Assembly: GCF_002355475.1 (NCBI RefSeq)
Contig: NZ_AP014862.1
Location: 620,001 to 684,000, forward strand
DNA: 64,000 bases
Source of the DNA: Pseudomonas furukawaii
GTDB taxonomy: Bacteria > Pseudomonadota > Gammaproteobacteria > Pseudomonadales > Pseudomonadaceae
Direction of reading: 5' to 3'
The translations under genes were made by a program, and so were the position numbers. Each line of letters opens with the position of its first letter. The stretch's first letter is position 1. The notes under the pieces were generated by a model. That model did not search any database and was not told where the DNA came from. It was given only the letters and a program-made list of their open reading frames with translations. Shown piece by piece: positions 50,904 to 59,198 of the stretch.

Positions 50904-52106
50904 ATGCAGCCCTGGCTGACGGTTGTGGGTATCGGTGAGGACGGCTACGGGGGGCTGGGCAAGGCCGCCCGGCATGCGCTGCTGGGCGCCGCCGAAGTGG
51001 TGGGGGCGCCGCGCCAGCTGGCGCTGTTGCCGCGCTGCATCCGTGCCGTGCGTACACCCTGGCCGAGCCCCTTCTCCCTGGAGCCGGTGCTGGCGCGACG
51101 GGGCACGACGCTGTGCGTGCTGGCCAGTGGCGACCCGATGCTGTTCGGCGTGGGCGCCAGCCTGGCGCGTCAGGTGCCGGCCGAGGAGCTGCGGGTGCTG
51201 CCGGCGCCTTCGTCCGCTTCCCTGGCAGCGGCGCGCCTGGGCTGGCCGCTGCAGGAGGTGACGCTGCTCTCCACCGTGGCGCGGCCCCTGGCGGTGCTCA
51301 ATGGCCACCTGCACCCCGGCGCGCGGCTGCTGGTGCTGAGCAACGACGGCGGCACCCCGGCGAGCCTCGCGTCCCTGCTGGTGGCGGCCGGTTTCGGCGC
51401 CAGTCGCCTCACCGTGCTGGAGCATCTGGGTGGTCCCCTCGAACGCCGGCTCGACGGCCTGGCCAGCGCCTGGAGCGCCGTGGAGGTGGCCGACCTCAAC
51501 CTGGTGGCGGTGGAGGTGGCGGCCGATCCCGGCACCCGCGCGCTGCCGGTGACCTGCGGGCTGCCCGACGACGCCTACCGCCACGATGGCCAGCTCACCA
51601 AGCGCGATGTCCGCGCCATCACCCTGGCCCGCCTGGCGCCGCGCCCCGGCGAGCTGCTGTGGGACGTGGGCGCCGGCTGCGGCTCCATCGGCATCGAATG
51701 GATGCGCGCCCATCCCGCCTGCCGGGCCCTGGCCATCGAGGCCAATGCCGGACGCCAGGCGCACATCCGGCACAACCGCGACGCCCTGGGCGTGCCCGGG
51801 CTGCAACTGGTGGCCGGCGAGGCCCCGGCGGCGCTGGAGGGTCTGCCGGCGCCGGATGCCATCTTCATCGGCGGCGGCGTCACCGACCCCGGCGTACTGG
51901 CGCAGTGCTGGGCGCGGCTCAAGCCGGGCGGCCGCCTGGTGGCCAACGCCGTGACCCTGCAGAGCGAGTCGACTCTGGTGGCCTTCCGCGCCGACAACGG
52001 CGGCAGCCTGACCCGCATCACCGTCGCCCAGGCCCAGCCGCTGGGGGACTTCGACACCTGGCGTTCGGCCCTGCCCATCACCCTGCTGGAGGCGGTCAAG
52101 CCATGA
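50904..52106 (+). CDS. cobL: Precorrin-6Y C5,15-methyltransferase (decarboxylating)
   Basis: CobL methylates C5 and C15 and decarboxylates precorrin-6B. The product has 400 residues. The N-terminal CbiE-type domain (residues 1-200) begins [30 protein letters not shown]. The C-terminal CbiT-type domain contains the SAM motif [21 protein letters not shown] near residue 250 and [12 protein letters not shown]. It starts the plus-strand cob operon (cobL, cbiD, cobK, 2Fe-2S gene), divergent from the riboswitch operon. Confidence 0.96.
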   Translation: MQPWLTVVGIGEDGYGGLGKAARHALLGAAEVVGAPRQLALLPRCIRAVRTPWPSPFSLEPVLARRGTTLCVLASGDPMLFGVGASLARQVPAEELRVLPAPSSASLAAARLGWPLQEVTLLSTVARPLAVLNGHLHPGARLLVLSNDGGTPASLASLLVAAGFGASRLTVLEHLGGPLERRLDGLASAWSAVEVADLNLVAVEVAADPGTRALPVTCGLPDDAYRHDGQLTKRDVRAITLARLAPRPGELLWDVGAGCGSIGIEWMRAHPACRALAIEANAGRQAHIRHNRDALGVPGLQLVAGEAPAALEGLPAPDAIFIGGGVTDPGVLAQCWARLKPGGRLVANAVTLQSESTLVAFRADNGGSLTRITVAQAQPLGDFDTWRSALPITLLEAVKP

Positions 52107-52136
52107 CGGCCGCCTGTTCCTCGCCGGGACGCTCCC

Positions 52137-53234
52137 ATGCGTGACGAAACCCCCGAGCAGCCCGCGCCCCTGCGCAGCGGCTACACCACCGGCAGTTGCG
52201 CCACCGCCACCAGCCTGGCGGCGGCGCGCCTGCTGCTGGGCGGCGAGGCGGCCGACGCGGTGGAGATCGTCCTGCCCAAGGGGAAGCGGGTGATGCTGCG
52301 CCTGGAGTTCTGCCGACTGATCGACGGCGGCGCCGAGGCCGGCACCCTGAAGGACGCTGGCGACGACCCGGACGTGACCCACGGCGCGCTGATCCATGCC
52401 CGGGTGCGGCTGGCCGCCGAGCCGGGGGTGCGCTTCCACGCCGGCCCCGGCGTCGGCACCGTGACCCGTCCCGGCCTGGTGCTGGCGGTGGGCGAACCGG
52501 CCATCAACCCGGTGCCCCGGCGGATGATGACCGACCACCTCACCGAACTGGCCGGGACGCTCGGCTATGCCGGTGGCTTCGAGGTGACCGTCTGCGTGCA
52601 GGGCGGCGAGGCCCTGGCGCTGAAGACCATGAACCCGCGCCTGGGCATCCTCGGCGGACTTTCCATCCTGGGCACCACCGGCATCGTCCGGCCCTTTTCC
52701 TGCGCGGCCTACATCGCCTCCATCCACCAGGGCATCGACGTGGCCTGCGCCAACGGTTTCACCCACCTGGCCGCCTGCACCGGCAACGCCAGCGAGGACG
52801 CCATGCGCCAGCGCTACGGCCTGGACGACACGGCGCTGATCGAGATGGGCGACTTCGCCGGTGCGGTGCTCAAGCACCTGCGCAAGGCGCCGGTGGCCAG
52901 GCTCAGCCTCTGCGGCGGCTTCGGCAAGATCAGCAAGCTCGCCGCCGGGCACATGGACCTGCACAGCCGCCACTCCAGCATCGACCTGCCGCAGCTGGCC
53001 CGCTGGGCCGCCGAGCTGGGGGCCGACAGCGCCCTGCAGGCCGCTATCGAAGGCGCCAACACCAGCCAGCAGGCCCTGGCCCTGGCCCATGCCGACGGCG
53101 TGCCCCTGGGCAACGCCGTCTGCGCCCGCGCCCTGGCCTTCGCCCGGCGCACGGTGCCGGCCCGCGTGGCCCTGGAAGTCTTCGCCATCGATCGTCAGGG
53201 CGTCATCGTCGGCGAGGCGCTGGAGAACCCATGA
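52137..53234 (+). CDS. cbiD: Cobalt-precorrin-5B C1-methyltransferase CbiD
   Basis: CbiD methylates C1 of the ring; in the anaerobic pathway it is the counterpart of aerobic CobF. The product has 365 residues. The family start [18 protein letters not shown] and the motif [15 protein letters not shown] are clear. The C-terminal end is [15 protein letters not shown]. The stop overlaps the cobK start (ATGA). No cobF is in the window, so CbiD probably does this step in an otherwise aerobic-type gene set. Confidence 0.95.
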   Translation: MRDETPEQPAPLRSGYTTGSCATATSLAAARLLLGGEAADAVEIVLPKGKRVMLRLEFCRLIDGGAEAGTLKDAGDDPDVTHGALIHARVRLAAEPGVRFHAGPGVGTVTRPGLVLAVGEPAINPVPRRMMTDHLTELAGTLGYAGGFEVTVCVQGGEALALKTMNPRLGILGGLSILGTTGIVRPFSCAAYIASIHQGIDVACANGFTHLAACTGNASEDAMRQRYGLDDTALIEMGDFAGAVLKHLRKAPVARLSLCGGFGKISKLAAGHMDLHSRHSSIDLPQLARWAAELGADSALQAAIEGANTSQQALALAHADGVPLGNAVCARALAFARRTVPARVALEVFAIDRQGVIVGEALENP

Positions 53235-53962
53235 CCCCCATCCTGCTGCTGGGCGGCGTGACCGAGGCCCTGGCCCTGGCCCGCAGCCTCGGCCCCGCCC
53301 ATGTCTACAGCCTCGCCGGCCTCGGCAGGGTGCCCCAGGACCTGGCCTGCCAGGTGCGCGTCGGCGGCTTCGGCGGTGCCGAGGGGCTGGCGGGCTATAT
53401 CCGCGAGCGGGGCATCGGCCTGCTGGTGGACGCCACGCACCCCTATGCCGCGCAGATCAGCCACAACGCCGCCCGCGCCGCCGCGCAGGCCGGGGTACCC
53501 TGCTGGGCGCTGCGCCGTCCCGGCTGGCAGGCCGGGCCTGGCGATGACTGGCGCGAGGTGGACGACTGGGCGGGACTGATGGCCGCGCTGGCGCCGTTCC
53601 GCCGGCCCTTCTTCACCCTCGGCCGCGAGCCGCTGGAGCATCTGGACGCGGTGCCCGTCCACCAGCACTGGACGGTGCGCTGCCTGCAAGGGCAGGCGCC
53701 GGGCGAGCGCCATGAGGTGATCGGCTCGCGCGGGCCCTTCCACCTGGACGAGGAGCGCGCGCTGTTCGAGCGCCTCGGCACCGATGTGCTGATCAGCAAG
53801 AACAGCGGCAGCCAGTCCACCGAGCCCAAGCTGCAGGTGGCCCGCGAGCGCGGCCTGCCGGTGCTCATCCTCAGGCGTCCGGCGCTGCCGCCGGTGACCC
53901 GCGAATTCGATTCGGTCGAAGGCCTCTGGCAGGCACTCGGCCCCTACCTGGACACACCATGA
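53231..53962 (+). CDS. cobK: Precorrin-6A reductase
   Basis: This enzyme reduces precorrin-6A to precorrin-6B with NADPH. The product has 243 residues. The start ATG at 53231 overlaps the cbiD stop and gives [20 protein letters not shown]. The family motifs [32 protein letters not shown] and [22 protein letters not shown] are present. The next gene also overlaps by 4 bases. Confidence 0.95.
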   Translation: MTPILLLGGVTEALALARSLGPAHVYSLAGLGRVPQDLACQVRVGGFGGAEGLAGYIRERGIGLLVDATHPYAAQISHNAARAAAQAGVPCWALRRPGWQAGPGDDWREVDDWAGLMAALAPFRRPFFTLGREPLEHLDAVPVHQHWTVRCLQGQAPGERHEVIGSRGPFHLDEERALFERLGTDVLISKNSGSQSTEPKLQVARERGLPVLILRRPALPPVTREFDSVEGLWQALGPYLDTP

Positions 53963-54666
53963 CCGCCACCGTTTACGCCCGCGTGCTGTTCGCCGGGCCC
54001 GACCTTGCCGAGGGCGCCTTCGCCGAGCTGTTCCGTCGCCAACTGGTCGCCCTGCGGGGTGAGGCCGCGCTGGCCGATGTGGTCGACACCGGTGCCGGGC
54101 CGGACGCCCTGCGCGAGGCCGTGCAGGCCAGCCCGCGCCCGCTGCTGGTGATCGACCTCGACCCGCAGAGCACGCCGCCGCACCTGGACTGGTTGCGCAG
54201 CGAACTCGGCCAGTGCGAGGCCCCGGAGCACCTGTTCATCGCCAGCCTGCTGGGCCAGTACGACAGCGACCCGGCCGGCGCCGCCTGCGCCCTGGTGGCG
54301 CGCACCGAGCTGCACCTGGCCTGCGTGGAGGTACCGGCGCTGCCGGAGAGCCACGCCTGGTCCTGCATCCCGCCCCACGCCCGCCGCCTGCTGCTGTGCA
54401 ACGGCCCGCGCTGCACCCGCCGGGGCGCGCTGCCGCTGTGGAAGAAACTGCGGGAAACCCTCAAGGCCGCCGGCAAGCTGGAGTGCGCAGGCGGCGTGCA
54501 CATCACCCGCACCCAATGCCAGTACCCCTGCGACCTCGGCCCCACCGCCAGCCTCTACCCGGAAGGCGAGTGGTACCGCCTGGAAAGCGAGGAGCAGGTG
54601 CTGCGCTGGGTGCAGGAGCGGATAGTCGAAGAGCGGGCGGTGCCGGAGTTGTTGATGAAGGGATGA
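53959..54666 (+). CDS. Uncharacterised thioredoxin-like 2Fe-2S protein in the cob operon
   Basis: The function is not known. The product has 235 residues. The C-terminal part (about 140-225) is a thioredoxin-like ferredoxin: C147 and C152 in LLLCNGPRCTRRGA, and C187 and C191 in TRTQCQYPCDLGPTASLYPEGEWY. This C-x4-C ... C-x3-C pattern is like NuoE. The N-terminal part (about 1-130) has a Rossmann-like feel (RPLLVIDLDPQS) but no recognised motif. Its ATG overlaps the cobK stop, so it belongs to the cobL-cbiD-cobK operon. It may donate electrons to a corrin-ring step or to cobalt reduction; this is inference from position. Confidence 0.8.
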   Translation: MTATVYARVLFAGPDLAEGAFAELFRRQLVALRGEAALADVVDTGAGPDALREAVQASPRPLLVIDLDPQSTPPHLDWLRSELGQCEAPEHLFIASLLGQYDSDPAGAACALVARTELHLACVEVPALPESHAWSCIPPHARRLLLCNGPRCTRRGALPLWKKLRETLKAAGKLECAGGVHITRTQCQYPCDLGPTASLYPEGEWYRLESEEQVLRWVQERIVEERAVPELLMKG

Positions 54667-54688
54667 GATGCGCATAGATTATGCGCAT
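54652..54688 (+). promoter_or_regulatory. Promoter and palindromic operator of ccdAB
   Basis: TTGATG (54652-54657) and TAGATT (54675-54680) are 17 bases apart. The inverted repeat ATGCGCATA-GAT-TATGCGCAT (54668-54688) covers the -10 box, the usual plan for toxin-antitoxin autorepression. AAAGGAGG follows at 54691. Confidence 0.75.
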
Positions 54689-54706
54689 TAAAAGGAGGCG
54701 ATCCCG

Positions 54707-54952
54707 ATGCCCGTTCTGTACGACCCCCAGGCGCCCAAGAAGCCCACCAACCTCAGCGTCAACAGCGACTTGTTGAACAAGGCCCGCGCGCTCGACATCA
54801 ATCTGTCCGCGACCCTGGAGCAGGCCCTGGCCGAGACGTTGCGGGCGCGCCAGCGCGAGGTGTGGTTGGCAGAAAACCGCGAGGCCATCGCGGCCTACAA
54901 CCAGCATGTTGAAAGCGACGGTGTGTTCAGTGACGGGCTGAGGCGCTTCTGA
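54707..54952 (+). CDS. ccdA: CcdA-family antitoxin
   Basis: This antitoxin should bind and neutralise the CcdB toxin and repress the operon together with it. It has 81 residues. The N-terminal ribbon-helix-helix region (KKPTNLSVNSDLLNKARALDINLSATLEQAL, residues 11-41) binds DNA. The C-terminal tail with WLAENREAIAAYNQHVESDGVFSDGLRRF is the CcdA toxin-binding signature. The stop and the toxin ATG overlap by one base. Confidence 0.93.
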   Translation: MPVLYDPQAPKKPTNLSVNSDLLNKARALDINLSATLEQALAETLRARQREVWLAENREAIAAYNQHVESDGVFSDGLRRF

Positions 54953-55269
54953 TGCCGCAGTTCGCCGTCTACCTGAACACCAACCCTGCCACTCGGGCCG
55001 ATGTCCCTTACCTCCTCGACGTGCAGAGTGATCTGCTGGATGGCCTCGGAACACGCGTGGTGGTGCCGCTCTACAGCGAGCGAGCCATGGGTGGTCGCGC
55101 GGTTGGTTCGCTCATGCCTCGGTTCGAGGTCGAGGGGGTGTCGGTGGTAATGGTCACGCCGGAAATGGCTGGGGTGCCACGCCGTGCACTGGGGCGCCAG
55201 GTGGCCGACCTTGCGGGGCAGCGCTTCGAAATCATCGCGGCGTTGGACCTGCTGATCTCCGGTATCTGA
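54952..55269 (+). CDS. ccdB: CcdB-family toxin
   Basis: CcdB toxins bind DNA gyrase. The product has 105 residues with the CcdB fold signatures FAVYLN, PYLLDVQSDLLDGLGTRVVVPL and TPEMAGVPRRALGRQVADLAGQR. It ends LLISGI, where plasmid F CcdB ends MFWGI. The tryptophan (W99) needed for gyrase poisoning is therefore replaced by serine here. Chromosomal CcdB proteins often differ at this place and some are not toxic. The pair lies directly after the cob operon, unrelated to it in function. Confidence 0.9.
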   Translation: MPQFAVYLNTNPATRADVPYLLDVQSDLLDGLGTRVVVPLYSERAMGGRAVGSLMPRFEVEGVSVVMVTPEMAGVPRRALGRQVADLAGQRFEIIAALDLLISGI

Positions 55270-55282
55270 GCGGGTCGCGGTT

Positions 55283-56212
55283 TCAGCGCACGAACCAGAG
55301 AGCCGTCAGCGGGGCCGAGAGCATCAGCACCCCGAGGATCACGAAGGCCGTCACCAGCCCCAGCCCCTGGGCGACGAAGCCCACCAGTGCCGGCCCGGCG
55401 AGCACGCCGGCATAGCCGACGGTGGTCACCGCCGCCACGGCGAGGTTGGCCGGCATGGTGCCCTGGCGACCGGCGGCACTGAACAGCACCGGCACGATGT
55501 TGGCCGCCCCCAGCCCCACCAGCAGGATGGCGCCCCAGTCCAGCAGCGCGCCTTCGGCCAGGAACATGGCGAAGGTCAGTGCCCCCAGCAGCAGGACCAG
55601 CCCGCGCGGCACCACGAACAGCGGCCCGCTGCCGGCCGAGCGGGTGCGCAGCAGGCGCGGGGCGGCGAGGGCGAGGCCGGTGATCACCACCACCAGGGCG
55701 ACGAGGATCGCCGTCAGCGGTGCCAGACCGGCCGCCAGCAGGCCGGTCATGCCCAGGGAGCCGACGAAACCGCCGAGGCTGAACAGGCCGTGGAAGCCCG
55801 ACATCAGCGGTACTGGCGCATCGTTCGCCACCTCCACGGCGTGGATGTTCATTGCCACGTCCATGGCGCCGAGGGAGGCGCCGAACAGTGCCAGCGCGAG
55901 GGCCAGCAACAGGCTGAAATCCGCACCGGCCAGCAGCGGCATGGCACAGCAAAGGCCCACCCCGCCCACCAGGATCACCGGGCGCGCGCCGATCCGCCCC
56001 GCCAGCACACCGGCCACCGGCATCGACAGCATCGAGCCGGCACCCAGGCACAGCAGCAACAGCCCCAGCACCGCCTCGCCGATGTCCAGGCGCGCCTTCG
56101 CATAGGGCACCAGCGGCGCCCAGCAAGCCATGCCGAAACCGGAGACGAAGAACGCCAGGCGCGTGGCCAGGCGAGTGGCAGGGCTGTCGGCGCAGGGTAC
56201 GGCGTGGGTCAT
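55283..56212 (-). pseudogene. MFS transporter (YbjJ-like) with apparent in-frame internal deletion
   Basis: The start ATG at 56212 gives MTHAVPCADSPATRLATRLA. The product is 309 residues, while members of this sugar-type MFS family are usually near 380-400 residues. The first half (helices 1-7) and the last part are recognisable. The join EGALLDWGAILL-VGLGAANIVPVLFSAAGR brings helix 7 directly against what is normally helix 10-11, so about 75 residues seem to be missing without a frameshift. The resulting protein would have about nine helices and is probably non-functional. The family comparison is from memory. A shorter functional variant cannot be excluded. Confidence 0.7.
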
Positions 56213-56385
56213 GGGCGCTTCCGATCGGGAAAAAGGGGTGGACCCTAACACGGGTACGCGCGCCTTGTGGCTCCACCAGGCGGTTGATGGACGAGGTCGT
56301 GTGGTCGTGAATGGACCTCGCGTTGGGTGCATGGCGCTTTTCCATCCACCAGTTCCGGGCACGTGGCATTGGGGATAACCCCGGT

Positions 56386-56403
56386 CCCGGGCTGAAGCCC
56401 GGG
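56386..56403. repeat. REP-like hairpin
   Basis: CCCGGGCT-GA-AGCCCGGG is an 8-bp perfect stem followed by CTACGA, a common Pseudomonas intergenic hairpin. The 243-base gap 56213-56455 holds nothing else recognised. Confidence 0.65.
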
Positions 56404-56455
56404 CTACGAAAGGTGGAACGGCGGAGCTGGGTGCCTACACGGAAAAAGGGACGCC

Positions 56456-56863
56456 CTACTGCGCGTAATCAGGGGGCGGTGAACATGGCTGCTGGGGCAC
56501 GGTGATGGCTTCCCAGGTCAGAACGTTGAGGCATGTGTCTGCGCCGGAGATGAGGTATTCCTTCAGGGCTCGGTCGCCACTGAGAAATCCTGCTCGGAGG
56601 CGCTCCTGATCGAGCCAGCCACCTGCGGTGATCTCGTGCAGCCAACTCCCGGAGCAATGGGGCCAGAACTCCAGCAGGTCGCCTTCGTCGAGCACGCGGA
56701 ATCCTTCGACGGCGCTGATCCGGAGGGAGGTGAGGCCCTGTGTTTCCAAGTTGCGCAGCGTCACCGTCAGGGTTTCGAGGTCATAGTCCAGGTGCTGCAA
56801 GGCCATGTGTGACGCATCGGCCAAGGCGATCGCCGTGATCTGGGGGGCTGCGTTGGTGCTCAT
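56456..56863 (-). CDS. Hypothetical protein
   Basis: The function is not recognised. The product has 135 residues from ATG 56863, with GGAG 5 bases upstream. It is acidic and soluble, with no signal peptide or membrane helix. Features are a beta-rich stretch YDLETLTVTLRNLETQGLTSLRISAVEGFRVLDEGDLLEFWP and a C-terminal CLNVLTWEAITVPQQPCSPPP. The layout recalls small cytoplasmic immunity-type proteins, but there is no toxin gene beside it. It stands alone between the truncated MFS gene and the chelatase genes. Confidence 0.6.
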   Translation of the reverse strand: MSTNAAPQITAIALADASHMALQHLDYDLETLTVTLRNLETQGLTSLRISAVEGFRVLDEGDLLEFWPHCSGSWLHEITAGGWLDQERLRAGFLSGDRALKEYLISGADTCLNVLTWEAITVPQQPCSPPPDYAQ

Positions 56864-57022
56864 GGTCACTCCGCGTGTTCGGTTTTGCGGTGGGCAGATG
56901 GTGCCTCTCTCGCAGGTGCGCAGGCTTTGAGGGTAACTCCGGTCCTGGGATGAGGTCCGTGCAACTGCAGGGCGATCCGCTGGATGGCCTGGGTGCGCTC
57001 GTCGTGCGGCGGACCGCCGGAC

Positions 57023-57751
57023 TCAGTCGGACAGCGCCTGGTACTCCGCGCCCAGCGCGGCGGCGAGTTGCCGGGCGCGGCCGAGGCGGACGGGGCCGGA
57101 CTCGATGTCCACCAGCAGGGTGGCGCAGCCCAGCGGCTGCAAGGCGGGCAGGTCCTTGAGGCGGCCGTCGGTGAGGATCAGCACCCACTGTTCCTCGCCG
57201 GGCTTCTGCCGCTGACGGCGAGCCAGCCACTGGCCCGATCGCTCGAGCGCATCCCGTAAAGGCGTGCCGCCGCCAGCGCCCAGTCCTTCCAGCCAGGGTT
57301 GCAGCCCTGCGTCGGCCTTGCGGCCCTGCCACTGCCAGCGGGCCTCTCGGCCGGTGGCGCTCAGCACAGCGAGGCGGGCGCGCTGGCGGTAGGCATCGTC
57401 GAAGAGCTGGGCCAGCAGCCCCTTGGCGCGGGACAGGGCGCCGTGGCGACGGGTGGAGGCGGAAGCGTCGACTATCACCAGCCAGAGCTGTTCCGGGGCA
57501 CGGCTGCGCGGTGTGCGGACCAGGTCGGCGGCCTGGCGCGGGCGCCCGCGCAGAAGGGTGGGCAGCCAGGCGATGGCGCCCTCCTGGCCGGCGCTGCGGG
57601 CGCCGCTGCGGCCTTGGCCGAGGCGCCCTGGCCGGGGCTTGGCACCCGTCCCCTTGGCGTGGCGTGGGCGGGTGCTCAGGGCTTTTTTGGCCAGGTGGGC
57701 AGGGCCCTGCGTTCCCCGGTGGGTGTGGGTTGGGCGGGCAGTTCGCCCCAT
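57023..57751 (-). CDS. VWA-domain chelatase subunit (ChlD/CobT-like)
   Basis: This is likely the metal-binding partner of the AAA+ subunit in a cobaltochelatase. The product has 242 residues from ATG 57751, which overlaps the chlI-like gene by 76 bases; no later ATG exists, so the start is uncertain. A basic Arg/Gly-rich N-terminus is followed by a von Willebrand A domain. The MIDAS motif is DASAS (residues 95-99), with [10 protein letters not shown] and LTDGRLKDL further on. It is much shorter than BchD/ChlD and lacks their AAA+ half, as in P. aeruginosa. It is the last gene of the cobN-side minus-strand set. Confidence 0.85.
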   Translation of the reverse strand: MGRTARPTHTHRGTQGPAHLAKKALSTRPRHAKGTGAKPRPGRLGQGRSGARSAGQEGAIAWLPTLLRGRPRQAADLVRTPRSRAPEQLWLVIVDASASTRRHGALSRAKGLLAQLFDDAYRQRARLAVLSATGREARWQWQGRKADAGLQPWLEGLGAGGGTPLRDALERSGQWLARRQRQKPGEEQWVLILTDGRLKDLPALQPLGCATLLVDIESGPVRLGRARQLAAALGAEYQALSD

Positions 57752-58683
57752 TGGCCTTCGCCGCTGGCGTCCTGCTGGGGGCGGGGGGCCTGGGCAGGCG
57801 CTTCGCGGGGCGGCTGTGCGGCCGGCGGCGGTGCGTGGTGGCGACGGTGGGCCAGGGCGAAGCGCTCCACGGCGTCGATGTCCACGGCGGCGATCCGCTC
57901 GGCGCCGCGCCAGGCGGCATGGGCACGGGCGGCGCGCAGCCAGACCAGGTCCGCGCGCAGGCCGTCGACGCCGGCGTCGAAGCAGCGGCGGGCGATCTCG
58001 TCCAGGGCCGCGTCATCCAGGGGAATCCGCTCGAGCCGCTGGCGGGCGGCCTGGCAGCCCTGCGTCAGCGCCTGCTGTTCAGCTTCCCAGCGGGCCAGGA
58101 AAGCCTGCGGGTCGCTGTCGAAGGCCAGGCGGCGGCGGACGATCTCGGCGCGCTCGGCGGGGGCCGGCGAGCCCTCGAGGCTGACCTTGAGGCCGAAGCG
58201 GTCCAGCAGTTGCGGGCGCAACTCACCTTCCTCGGGGTTCATGGTGCCGATGAGCACGAAGCGCGCCGGATGCCGGTGGGACAGGCCGTCGCGCTCCACC
58301 AGGTTCAGGCCGCTGGCGGCCACGTCCAGCAGCAGGTCCACCAGGTGGTCCGGCAGCAGGTTCACCTCGTCCACATAGAGCACGCCGCCATGGGCGCGGG
58401 CCAGCAGGCCGGGGGAGAAGCGCGCGCGGCCTTCGCCCAGGGCGGCGTCCAGGTCCAGGGTGCCGACGATACGGTCCTCGCTGGCGCCCAGGGGCAGGGT
58501 GACGAAGGTGCGCTGCGGCAGCAGGTCGGCGATGCCCCGCGCCAGGGTGGACTTGGCCATGCCCCGGGGCCCTTCGATCAGCACGCCGCCGATGGCGGGG
58601 TCGATGGCGGCGAGGTAGAGCGCGAGCTTCAATTCGTCGGCGCCGACCACGGCACTCAGGGGATAGTGGGCAAGCTCGGACAT
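57676..58683 (-). CDS. AAA+ chelatase subunit (ChlI/BchI-like), cobaltochelatase partner of CobN
   Basis: This is an ATPase of the magnesium-chelatase I family, 335 residues. Walker [10 protein letters not shown] is at residues 38-46, Walker [13 protein letters not shown] near 99-110, and [20 protein letters not shown] supplies the sensor and arginine finger. The Pro-rich C-terminal tail overlaps the VWA gene. Pseudomonas has no chlorophyll. Together with CobN and the VWA protein it most likely powers cobalt insertion, replacing CobS/CobT. It is separated from cobN by the plus-strand DAHP synthase and its leader. Confidence 0.9.
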   Translation of the reverse strand: MSELAHYPLSAVVGADELKLALYLAAIDPAIGGVLIEGPRGMAKSTLARGIADLLPQRTFVTLPLGASEDRIVGTLDLDAALGEGRARFSPGLLARAHGGVLYVDEVNLLPDHLVDLLLDVAASGLNLVERDGLSHRHPARFVLIGTMNPEEGELRPQLLDRFGLKVSLEGSPAPAERAEIVRRRLAFDSDPQAFLARWEAEQQALTQGCQAARQRLERIPLDDAALDEIARRCFDAGVDGLRADLVWLRAARAHAAWRGAERIAAVDIDAVERFALAHRRHHAPPPAAQPPREAPAQAPRPQQDASGEGQWGELPAQPTPTGERRALPTWPKKP

Positions 58684-58751
58684 GGCGGTTTCCTACAAAA
58701 ACATGGCAGGCATGGTAGCGAAAGGTCGTTGTAGCCGATAGAAATCAGTGA

Positions 58752-58780
58752 TTGAACGGCGGATCGGGATGCAGTAGGTT
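58752..58780 (+). promoter_or_regulatory. Promoter of the DAHP-synthase leader
   Basis: TTGAAC (58752-58757) and TAGGTT (58775-58780) are 17 bases apart, 27 bases before the first leader ATG. Confidence 0.6.
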
Positions 58781-58806
58781 AACCAGCATTCGCTTTGGAG
58801 ATCGTC

Positions 58807-58926
58807 ATGTCGCACCTCGCTTCCACTTCGCTCAACGCTGCTCCGGCCCAGGCCGTGGCGGGCGTGCGCGTGGTCGCGGCGACCCGCTATTTCCACGGGT
58901 ATTGGTTTAGCCACGGGCTGACCTGA
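58807..58926 (+). CDS. Aromatic-rich leader peptide 1 of the DAHP synthase gene
   Basis: The 39-codon ORF begins MSHLASTSLNAAPAQAV and ends TRYFHGYWFSHGLT. Six of its last 13 residues before the stop matter for aromatic sensing: Tyr, Phe, Tyr, Trp, Phe, with His between. GGAG lies 7 bases before the ATG. The stop is about 48 bases before a strong intrinsic terminator. This is the layout of a transcription-attenuation leader: ribosome stalling at scarce aromatic tRNA would decide whether the terminator forms. A role in attenuation is inferred. Confidence 0.75.
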   Translation: MSHLASTSLNAAPAQAVAGVRVVAATRYFHGYWFSHGLT

Positions 58927-58974
58927 TACCCATCAGGCGGCCCACTCCAGCAGGGTCGCCGCCAAAGCTCCACG

Positions 58975-59013
58975 AAACCCCCGGTCGGCAACCCGACCGG
59001 GGGTTTTTGTTTT
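58975..59013 (+). terminator. Attenuator terminator in the DAHP-synthase leader
   Basis: AAACCCCCGGTCGG and CCGACCGGGGGTTT form a perfect 14-bp stem around CAAC, followed by TTGTTTT. It lies between the two small leader ORFs and upstream of the structural gene, so it must be bypassed for expression. GGGTCGCC upstream (near 58953) could pair with the stem base and act as part of an antiterminator. Confidence 0.85.
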
Positions 59014-59057
59014 CCGACGGTCCACAAGACCACCACGACGTTACCGAGGATCGCACC

Positions 59058-59156
59058 ATGATCAGCTACCGCAACGACTACCGCTATTACCGCACCGACT
59101 GGCGATTTAGCCGCTCCACCCGCATCCCCACACCGACAAGTCGAACACCCAGTTAG
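59058..59156 (+). CDS. Aromatic-rich leader peptide 2 of the DAHP synthase gene
   Basis: The 32-codon ORF begins MISYRNDYRYYRTDWRFS, with four Tyr, one Trp and one Phe in the first 17 residues, and ends in a Thr/Pro/Ser tail. GAGGA lies 8 bases before the ATG. The nucleotide block CGCTATT-CC-C...TGG...TTTAGCC is shared with leader 1, which suggests duplication. It ends 42 bases before the DAHP synthase ATG and has no clear terminator of its own. It may sense tyrosine, or control translation of the gene. Confidence 0.7.
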   Translation: MISYRNDYRYYRTDWRFSRSTRIPTPTSRTPS

Positions 59157-59198
59157 TGCGCCGCGCGCGGACCCGCCGCGCCGGCCGAGGAACCCAGC

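Noticed and set aside
59157-59198. Second attenuator terminator just before the DAHP synthase
   Set aside because: GCGCCGCGCGCGG and CGCCGCGCC can pair loosely, but there is no T run.
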